Position numbers and translations under genes: made by a program. Below the pieces are notes generated by a model that ran no database searches, was not told the origin of the DNA, and saw only the letters and a program-made list of their open reading frames with translations. Below, in pieces: positions 57,019 through 64,000 of a DNA stretch of 64,000 nucleotides. Position 1 is the stretch's first letter. Every line of letters starts with the position of its first letter. Source of the stretch: Rhynchosporium graminicola (lineage: Eukaryota > Ascomycota > Leotiomycetes > Helotiales > Ploettnerulaceae). The DNA is taken from NCBI GenBank assembly GCA_900074885.1, contig FJUW01000010.1:372001-436000 (forward strand), in the 5' to 3' direction.

Positions 57019-57926
57019 ATGGCTCAACCGAAGTTATTCCGCAGCAAATTGTCGGCCTCTCGAATTCATCATTCCAGGTCAACAACTAGAGCTGTGGAAA
57101 GTGGGATATAGAGTGGATAATGAATCCAACTCGTCAGGCGTACGCGCCTACACCCCACAGCTATATCCCAAATACTACATTGTCTGCTACTATAAACCTC
57201 GACGAGGTAAGACTTCTGTGAGCACGCGTGGACCCTTGTTAACATAAATCCCATAAAGGAAGTCAGGCTTGCAGAGACTCGAGCAGAGAGAGATCTCCAG
57301 GATTCTCTTGCGGAAGTCTTCAGCATCATAATCACCCTGGACGAGCTAGAGAAAGCATATCTTAAAGATGCAATCTCTGAATCAGATTATACGGAGATCT
57401 GTGATCGATTATTGAAGCAGTACAAGCAGATTCTGGCAGACGACGCTGTTTCTCGGGAATTCAAAGATCTAGAGACGTTCAAGAGTGCTTGGGATGTATG
57501 TTGAACTTTTATTATGTGATAGCTACATATTGATTATAGTAGATGGAAGTTCCTAGAGCAACAGAGCGCATACGAATCGGTCTCCCAAGCACAGTCACTG
57601 CACCATCCATAAATACGACCGCTGGAGGAAGCGGCGGCTCCAATGGAACACTGATCCTGGAGGCCACACAAGACTTCATTACGTTTCTCGATGCTCTCAA
57701 ACTTGGATTACTTGCAAAAGACCAGTTGCACCCACTGCTTTCTGATGTTATACAAAGTGCAAATAAAGTTGCAGACCAAGACTTTGAGGGAAGAGGCAAG
57801 ATCGTGCAATGGCTGATCACCTTGAACCAGATGAAGGCTACAGAGGAGGTCAGTGAGGATCAGGCGCGAGAATTGGAGTTGGATATGAATAGCGCATACC
57901 AGGGATTCAAGGCGACATTGAAGTGA
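57019..57926 (+). CDS. VPS28: Vacuolar protein sorting protein 28 (ESCRT-I subunit)
   Basis: ESCRT-I subunit that links Vps23/Vps37 to ESCRT-II in sorting ubiquitinated cargo into multivesicular bodies. Four exons (57019-57093, 57138-57206, 57259-57495, 57543-57926) give 254 residues. The core domain starts YAPTPHSY, then LSATINLDEEVRLAETRAER, DLQDSLAEVFSIIITLDELE and KAYLKDAISESDYTEICDRL. The C-terminal four-helix domain covers about 155-254: FITFLDALKLGLLAKDQLHP, LLSDVIQSANKVADQDFEGR, KIVQWLITLNQMKATEEVSE and ELDMNSAYQGFKATLK. The first exon is the weak point: its ATG fits, but keeping frame needs a GTGGAA donor at 57094 rather than the more obvious GTCAAC at 57078. The rest is secure. Confidence 0.93.
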
Positions 57927-58091
57927 CATGATTGCAGTTTGCGATCAAGAAATGGTTATATCTTACAGGCATAGCGATGGAGTCTTGGTTGGTAATAGAA
58001 TAGGTGTGGGAGAAGGGAATGATTGTTAAAGCCCTCAAGAAAAATGTTTGCTATCTTAAACCTTTCAATCTCTTGAGAGCTCTTATGAACG
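57927..58091. terminator. Shared 3' end region of convergent VPS28 and MDM12
   Basis: 165 bases between two facing stop codons; both transcripts must end here or overlap. AT-rich but without a decisive signal. Confidence 0.4.
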
Positions 58092-59333
58092 CTACACTAA
58101 GAAGGTCCAAAAGCTAGGATATACAAACTCATCCTCAAATATGCGCCTGACTTGCTCAAGGACGAATTTCTCCACCTTCCCAACATTCTTGAGGACTTGC
58201 TTCCCATTTTCCCTTTGCCCAATTTCACTTTCGACTTTGATCTCGTGCAATAATCCACCCATCTTCATACTATTCGAGTTGATCGCATTATCATCCTTTG
58301 CCCCAATAGCCGCATAAGCGTCTTCGGGTGACAAGAAGCAGAAGTGTGCTCGCTTCCTGATGTGTGCTAACACAGCAACTCCGTCGAACGATAAACCGGT
58401 GATGTTTAGCTTGACAGGTATTCCCACAAAACTAGGCATCGGATAATCGAGTAGGATCTCTGCCGTCAAGGATAGCTTGATGTCTCCGGAGTATCGTACA
58501 CGAAACACGGTTTGCAGGTCTTCTGTTTTAGGTTCTCGGAACCTTCGTGGAGGTGAGGTAGGTTCTTCTTCGATAGTCTCTTCTAGAAGTCCATCTCTCG
58601 TGTGAGGTCTCGTCGTTGAGATCGAAGTAGCCAATGTAGAAACACTAGCTTTCTCTCGTAGAGACTGCAGCTTTCCATCTGCAGTTGGTGGAGGTGAAAG
58701 CGAGCTTCCACTCGCTGTATGTCGATGTCCCCTTCCTCCCGCGTGAATATTCGAATAGTCGGGCCATCCGTGGGGTAAATGTGCGCCGGCCACTGCTGCA
58801 AGCGGTGTCTGGGTGCCAGATAATCCAGTAGCTAGTTGGGAGTGGAAGTAGTGAAGGTTGGATGTCCCGCCTGGAATTCCAGGAGTGCTGACTCCAAGAA
58901 ATGGGCTCCCTATATCTCCGGGGTTCTGCATTGACCTCATACCTGGTAGACGTGTGTCTATGTATGGTGGATAATGGTTTACTTGTGAAGGACCATTCGT
59001 TCTCTCGACCCGGTCCATTCTTCTCCGTTCCCTCAGCGTTTCCTCATCCGTGGCCCTTGCCTCCCACTCGCCATCCTGGTCTTCTTCTTCGCCTTCTTCC
59101 CCCAAATCATCTTCTGTTTCCTCGTAGAAATCAGGCAGTGGATCGCAAATATCCTTGATCTCGATTTCTGGGGCTATGGATCCGAACTCGAAGGCGTGCA
59201 CTGTGACTCCCTTAATGAAGCGTGGCAGGGTCACTGTCTGAAACTTCTCGTGAATAAAGTCTCGAATCTTCTCTGCCAAAGCAGTACCATCAGGACCTGT
59301 GGTGAGAGTCTCCCAATTGAGATCGATGGACAT
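58092..59333 (-). CDS. MDM12: ERMES subunit Mdm12 (SMP lipid-transfer domain)
   Basis: Cytosolic subunit of the ER-mitochondria encounter structure, passing phospholipids between membranes with Mmm1 and Mdm34. Intronless, 413 residues. The N-terminal SMP half starts [20 protein letters not shown], with [20 protein letters not shown] and [20 protein letters not shown] disordered acidic and Ser/Pro-rich insert follows (about 72-260), usual in filamentous fungi. The SMP fold resumes: [60 protein letters not shown] and [18 protein letters not shown], ending [10 protein letters not shown]. Both ends match the family closely. Confidence 0.97.
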   Translation of the reverse strand: MSIDLNWETLTTGPDGTALAEKIRDFIHEKFQTVTLPRFIKGVTVHAFEFGSIAPEIEIKDICDPLPDFYEETEDDLGEEGEEEDQDGEWEARATDEETLRERRRMDRVERTNGPSQVNHYPPYIDTRLPGMRSMQNPGDIGSPFLGVSTPGIPGGTSNLHYFHSQLATGLSGTQTPLAAVAGAHLPHGWPDYSNIHAGGRGHRHTASGSSLSPPPTADGKLQSLREKASVSTLATSISTTRPHTRDGLLEETIEEEPTSPPRRFREPKTEDLQTVFRVRYSGDIKLSLTAEILLDYPMPSFVGIPVKLNITGLSFDGVAVLAHIRKRAHFCFLSPEDAYAAIGAKDDNAINSNSMKMGGLLHEIKVESEIGQRENGKQVLKNVGKVEKFVLEQVRRIFEDEFVYPSFWTFLV

Positions 59334-60490
59334 TTGAACCTTGTACCCAAGAACAGGATACTTGGTCTCATCTACTGCCTATTCGGCAACCAAAGCATTC
59401 ACCGATACCAGAACCAAATGATGCGTAATGGTCGGGACTAGGTCGGATATCAGGGGTCGAGCTACGTAGAATCTCTCAATTGAATATGCAGAACCTAGTT
59501 TCGGTTTTGTTGGTTTGATATATTGGTGTTCAGCTGGTCACGTTTTGCAGGAAGGCGAGCTATCATTCATTAGGTATTCAGGAAAAAGTGGCTGATTAGG
59601 GCAGCAAGGGCAGCTAGCGGTGCATGGATATCGAAGCTACGAAATGATTCCAGAACCTCACTTAATTTTTTTAGTCCTGTCTTCAATGTCTTACATGCCT
59701 TAGGGTCGAAATTGATTTAGCACTTCTCTATTGCAACGACATCAAATTTCGCATCTTGACATTGACAACCGAGGTCGGTTGTAAAGAAGTGTAGGCGCTT
59801 AGAGAATTTCCTTAGGGCGGCAGTGTTCTCGCAGTTTTCCAATCTCGCGTCTTTCTGTATCCTCTCAATTCATCAACAAAACAAAAATCACAACCAGAGT
59901 CTCCAAGCAGTCCCTTGCCATATCATATCTACATCATATCAAAGAGCCAATCGCATCTAGACTATAGTGCTTTGACAGCTTCATTTCCGGGGCAAATGCA
60001 TATAGGCCAAGCCTTACTCTGGCGCGTCAATCAACACCAACAATCGCCTATACAGGTCTACCTGGAGGCAATAAACCTGGAGGGGCGTCGGAACCTGGTC
60101 CTTTGGACGACAGCTCGAGCACTTGCTTTCTTTGGGGTTTCTCGTCTGTTTTGCCTCTGGATTTCTCCCATATTTGGCAAGTGACCCAACATGGCCTCCT
60201 TGCCAGCTCTTGCTCAACTCGGCCTCTGTCTGTCATTCCAAGTGGAGGATACCTTAGACACTATCCGCCTAAGCATGCAGTGGAGCGTCGTGTAATCCTT
60301 CTGTCCTTTCCCATCTCCTACAAGGTCCTATGCAGCTTCACGTCCCGCATCCCGCGGTGCGCCAGATCAGTCACTCACCCTCGATGTACCGTTACAGCCG
60401 TCGCTGACGCTTGACAGCAACGGGATCCTCCCGCCCGCAAACTCCGCTGTCAAATTTACAGTGGAATAATGATGCCCAATCGACCCTTCC
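59334..60490. other. Upstream region of MDM12 with ambiguous coding-like sequence
   Basis: The first 400 bases are MDM12 upstream sequence. From about 59960 a plus-strand frame stays open to 60414 and reads partly like protein (SFISGANAYRPSLTLARQST and GGNKPGGASEPGPLDDSSST), and another frame near 60330-60450 reads GAPDQSLTLDVPLQPSLTLD. They may be exons of one gene continuing into 60491-60967, but no consistent splicing was found. Confidence 0.35.
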
Positions 60491-60967
60491 ATGAATGCAT
60501 CGTACGATTACAGAGGCTCGAATCATACCCAACCATGGTCGCACCTTTCATCTTCTACAGGCCCTTCAAGGATATCACAATCTATCCCTCGCCTGTCATG
60601 AAGCCAGGCAATCACCAACATAATCCCTATACCAGTCGGCCTAACAAAAAGTTGTCGCCGTGCATTCGGAGAATCTGGGGGAGGAGACCCTTCAGACTTC
60701 TTCGGGCTCACGTCCTATGGCTTCTCTCCATTTACCAACATTGCTTGTTATCCAAAGGATGAGGAGCGAAGACAGCTGCATGTGATAGATGAGCATGGGC
60801 TCTTTTATCCACTCTCCTCAGTGCATCCAGTCGATCTGCAGTTAAAGACGGAATTGGAAAGATCTTGCGCAAGTCCAGAGGCATATCACATGACTATGTA
60901 CCAGTGCGGCCAGAGAGATGGCCACGATGAGGCTTCCTATTACCTCGACATCCCAGCTTTTCCATAA
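60491..60967 (+). pseudogene. Coding-like frame interrupted by one TGA; possible small gene
   Basis: From ATG 60491 the frame reads NASYDYRGSNHTQPWSHLSS, meets TGA at 60599-60601, and then stays open to TAA 60965-60967. The second part reads GLTKSCRRAFGESGGGDPSD, FFGLTSYGFSPFTNIACYPK, DEERRQLHVIDEHGLFYPLS and HDEASYYLDIPAFP. Either a CGA codon became TGA, or an intron from GTCATG (60595) to an AG near 60652 is removed, which restores the frame with a poor donor. The C-terminal part has a distinctly protein-like composition. Family unknown; status as gene or relic is open. Confidence 0.35.
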
Positions 60968-61655
60968 CCATAACCAACGTTTCCACATTGCCATTGCATG
61001 GGACTCGCTCTGATATTGTGGCTGATACCCGGCAGGCCAGGCGTGCAGATCTTCCCATGTAGAATCTACACAGTGGGTCGGGCTCATGGTGACTCGTACA
61101 GCTTCCAGCAGCTATATGCAAGCCCTCATTCTTTTGCCATACTGATATCAAAACTGGTCTTGGTTGTTGGCCAGGATGATCGTGCAATCGCTCTTCATGC
61201 TGCTTAAGCTCCGAGCAGCGGCATTACTGGCTAAATGCGGTGTTGACGATTGGATGCTCCGCGGCGTTGCAAGAATTAATGCCACTCGATCTATAGCGAC
61301 CATATACAAATGGGCATGATGCTTTCGCACTAATCAAAACTTGATGGAAGACAAGTGGTATTCTGACTGAGAGGAGGGAGAACTACGGCTCCGCAAGATT
61401 TACCCATCTGATATACCCAGCTTGAATGAACCCTACGCCAGAACTCAGGAGTCCAACACGCCACCACCAGCGCCAAGTAAAGCAGCCTGATTCCAGTTGC
61501 TTGCTGCTGGCAGTCCCTCCAGCACCCCAGCTTAGGGGGAGAAGCTTCCACCTCCAAAAAGTTCGATTCGAATCGAAGCCGAAGGCAGCGAAACTCATCA
61601 AGACTTATTGAATTAGTCAAAATGCCTCTGTAGAACGAGGTAGACAACTCACGAG
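60968..61655. other. Intergenic region
   Basis: 688 bases; no feature supported on either strand. Confidence 0.35.
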
Positions 61656-61841
61656 CTAACTTAATCGTGGTCGTGTACACGATTTGCCTCCATCATCGGA
61701 ACAAATGGTTCCATGGTCCGCCCATGTTTCTGCCACCTTATGATCACACGGGTATGCCGCATCTGCTTTCTTTCCCGCACATATCACCACAGCGTCAATG
61801 TAGTGATTGCAGCTATAGTGCTTGCGATATGTTTTGCACAT
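61656..61841 (-). CDS. Small cysteine-rich cytosolic protein, unknown function
   Basis: Intronless 61-residue frame from ATG 61841: MCKTYRKHYSCNHYIDAVVI, then CAGKKADAAYPCDHKVAETW and ADHGTICSDDGGKSCTRP. Six Cys and several His residues are spaced as in small fungal proteins that begin MCK-Y---Y-CGH, probably metal binding. There is no signal peptide. The frame may extend by splicing past 61656, but no donor is evident. Function not known to me. Confidence 0.5.
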   Translation of the reverse strand: MCKTYRKHYSCNHYIDAVVICAGKKADAAYPCDHKVAETWADHGTICSDDGGKSCTRPRLS

Positions 61842-62723
61842 TGTCGGATCTTGGATGCGCCGGCAGCGCTGTAGATCTCAGAGTGCAGTTTGAGAATCTG
61901 AAGCAGCTCAGTGAAAATGACTTGCAGACGTGTCTAGGTGTAATTCAGCATACCTCTTTTGAAAGATGGACTCAAATCATGGCTCAATTGTGAAGGCTTA
62001 CAGTGGACGTTTCTATTCTTAGCCGGAGCAAGGAGCGCTGGACCTCTAAGTGTTCTTCGTAATTTGCTGATGACAGTCGGGGATAGTGCTGCAAGCGGAA
62101 TGAAGGATTTATTTCCCAAAAACCACCAGGACCGCAAGGTGACTATATATCCGTCGCACCATTCCGAGGGAATGGTCCAGTCTGTTCAATTAAACCGAGA
62201 TGAAGTTGTTTGCCATGTCAGAGGAGACGTAGGGAGACGGCAACACTGATGTGTGGTCGAGATGCCTGTTCGCGGCCTGCGTGTGTCCTCGTTGGGCGCA
62301 GAGGTCGTTTGTTCTCCGGATAGATGTGATGAGTTCTGTTGGAGACTTTTGTTTTAGACAGAAATATTACACAAGGCTGGATCCGAAAGGAGGACTGGAT
62401 GGAGGGGACTACTACTGCCTGCTCATGCCCATCCGTCATCCGAGCCCTAAGGTTCGCTGGCTAAAAGGCAGGAGGATCGTTGAGGAGCACATATGGGCAG
62501 GATTGGCAAGGAACATCCTCACTACTGACAAGGTTTGCAGGACGCCATTCTGGAAGCTCACATGGCCAGTCTGAGAGTGCAGTATTATTGCTAGAGATAG
62601 AGCAGGAGAGCTAGAGCTCCACCCGAGGGGCGGCCCTGGCCATAAGACAGGGATTGGAGTAGCCATGCTAGCCAAGGGTCTCTTCAAGACTTCACCCAAG
62701 CTCCATGGGGGCAAGCCTACGCC
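61842..62723. other. Intergenic region
   Basis: 882 bases; short open frames without recognisable domains. Nothing supported. Confidence 0.35.
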
Positions 62724-63503
62724 ATGGCGCTTGGTCGACCGCGACTACTGACTGTACTGCACACTCATGCTACGCTCACGCTGTACTGTACTGTACAGCA
62801 AGCAATTACTCGCAAGATGCAGAACGACCGCGCTACAGCTGCTTCGAAGTGCTCTGATGGACAAGGTCGACAGCAGGGTCTCAGAGCCAGTGTGCGACGG
62901 TTACGGATCGGGGCTTCTGGACTGGCTGCCTTCCGATTCGACTTCGCGGCTCACAGCATGCCCCTGCTACAAGGATACCATGTGTGCGGCCAGAATTTTG
63001 AGGTCTTGAAACCCTCACCTACTCTCGAAACTGGCGAAAAGCAGCTTCACTTAAGTGTAGCCATCTTCACCCTAAAGGACGGTAATATCTGCCGGAGTTC
63101 GGAGACCGCAGACCAATCTTACTTCTCAGACATTTCGATGACTGGTGCTCATCTCCCTCGAGCTTTGATCGTAAGCCACGAGCTGACTCCCGTAAGCCTC
63201 TGCTCGGCGGAGGTTACTTGCCTCATCTATGCATCAGCCTACCGCAGGCCCAGCTTGTGGCCGCCTTCCAAGTTGGCTTATTCGTTAGGCCCCTCAGTCA
63301 ATTCAATTCTACGAAAGACGACTGCCGTCATTGGGGCCTGTACGACGTTCAATTTGTACGGGCCGGGCTGTCATGAGTATTCATCGATTTCGCTTGCACT
63401 AATAGTTTCACACACTCCAACGGCTTCTTTCGGCGCTTGTACCACTCGGTGGCCTACTCCACAACGACTGGGGAGGTCGGCAAACCAGCCGGCCAACTGC
63501 TAA
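62724..63503 (+). CDS. Uncertain 259-codon open frame
   Basis: An ATG-initiated frame long enough to be unlikely by chance alone, but its composition is unlike an ordinary folded protein, with clustered Ser, Ala, Thr and Cys, and no domain is recognised. Near the end a short motif recurs (GACTTFN and GACTTRW). The neighbouring DNA has CTGTA units (about 62780-62795). It may be a lineage-specific gene, or an antisense or relic frame. Confidence 0.2.
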   Translation: MALGRPRLLTVLHTHATLTLYCTVQQAITRKMQNDRATAASKCSDGQGRQQGLRASVRRLRIGASGLAAFRFDFAAHSMPLLQGYHVCGQNFEVLKPSPTLETGEKQLHLSVAIFTLKDGNICRSSETADQSYFSDISMTGAHLPRALIVSHELTPVSLCSAEVTCLIYASAYRRPSLWPPSKLAYSLGPSVNSILRKTTAVIGACTTFNLYGPGCHEYSSISLALIVSHTPTASFGACTTRWPTPQRLGRSANQPANC

Positions 63504-64000
63504 TCTCACAGCGCTCCATTCGGTCTGTTCTAAACCAAGTCGTTTGTCTGTTCCTCCTCCGCAATAATTCTTCGGATATGATTTCTTGCAAATCATTCAT
63601 GACATGTATACTATGATCACTGAACTAAAAACGTCACTTTATTGGCGGACGGAGATATTCCATGCGCACTCACCCAGGTTTTCTGCACGCAGCAAACCTC
63701 TAAGACCTCGGGGTGTTTGGCCCCACGGTCAACGGAAGCCGTTACGAAGTTAGGGTTTGGCGGTTGATGGAGCATCCGCATGAGATCTTGGTCACACAGT
63801 CTTCTCACAGCCGCGGTTCAACGCTTTGGTCATTATAACGTCTCTGATATCAGACACCCTGCACACCTCTTGCCCCCTCAGACCCTTGAATACGATTCTT
63901 GATTTTCAGAGAACATGAGATCTGTATATGGAAAACTGACAACAGCATTGCATGAAGTTATCATAATAGCCATCGGACCCCTGATCCACCGCGGCTTCTC
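63504..64000. other. Right-edge sequence
   Basis: 497 bases to the window edge; no feature supported. Confidence 0.35.

Noticed and set aside
57078..57137. GTCAAC donor for VPS28 intron 1
   Set aside because: It would put exon 2 out of frame with the YAPTPHSY continuation; the GTGGAA donor at 57094 keeps the frame.
62440..62714. Reverse-strand 92-codon frame
   Set aside because: Low-information sequence with no start context, domain or splice support.

Overview
The window looks like nuclear DNA of a filamentous ascomycete (Pezizomycotina). A Leotiomycete is my guess from overall gene character; no search was run. The signs are short introns of about 45 to 70 bases with GTANGT-like donors and CTAAC or CTGAC branch sequences, single-gene transcription units on both strands, and a set of conserved fungal housekeeping genes. 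I saw no bacterial, plasmid or organelle features, no CRISPR array, no intact transposase and no convincing tRNA or rRNA gene.

Layout from left to right. 1-2117: reverse-strand fungal gene of unknown function cut by the window edge (DUF7624-like). 5107-8992: divergent pair RPB10 (shared RNA polymerase subunit) and UTP17/NAN1 (90S pre-ribosome WD protein). 11054-15562: small Ino4-like bHLH regulator, mitochondrial threonyl-tRNA synthetase, and a single-pass membrane coiled-coil protein. 16508-18439: orphan protein. 18440-22530: gene-poor, AT-rich, degraded sequence. 23047-24279: type I membrane protein. 25419-27518: a broken reverse-strand gene head to head with a conserved-looking forward gene. 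30051-33314: type II membrane protein and a DUF7918-like gene. 34460-34905: possible tRNA-derived SINE. 35301-37452: SAP-domain gene and a pseudogene of a C6-type regulator. 37914-43014: GNAT acetyltransferase, NPR2 (SEACIT/GATOR1) and an EFM2-like lysine methyltransferase. 43952-48407: 1467-residue Gln/Pro/Ser-rich orphan. 49284-52018: BTA1 betaine-lipid synthase. 54572-59333: NOC2, VPS28 and MDM12, closely packed. 59334-64000: mostly unexplained, with a small Cys-rich gene and ambiguous coding-like stretches.

How the genes relate: there is no operon or biosynthetic cluster. Ribosome production is over-represented (RPB10, UTP17, NOC2), and two of these genes sit in short divergent promoters (230 and 149 bases). 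Membrane and lipid biology is represented by BTA1, MDM12 (ERMES), VPS28 (ESCRT-I) and an Ino4-like regulator that elsewhere controls phospholipid genes. NPR2 links to TORC1 nutrient signalling.

The most unusual points are an in-frame 67-codon coding-like extension after the BTA1 stop, a set of relics whose in-frame stops are TGA or TAG where CGA, CAG or TGG would be expected (the outcome of repeat-induced point mutation), the SINE-like element, and a 34-bp direct repeat plus a 14-bp perfect inverted repeat after the orphan gene. Exon boundaries were placed by hand from splice signals and reading-frame continuity; where they are doubtful this is stated.
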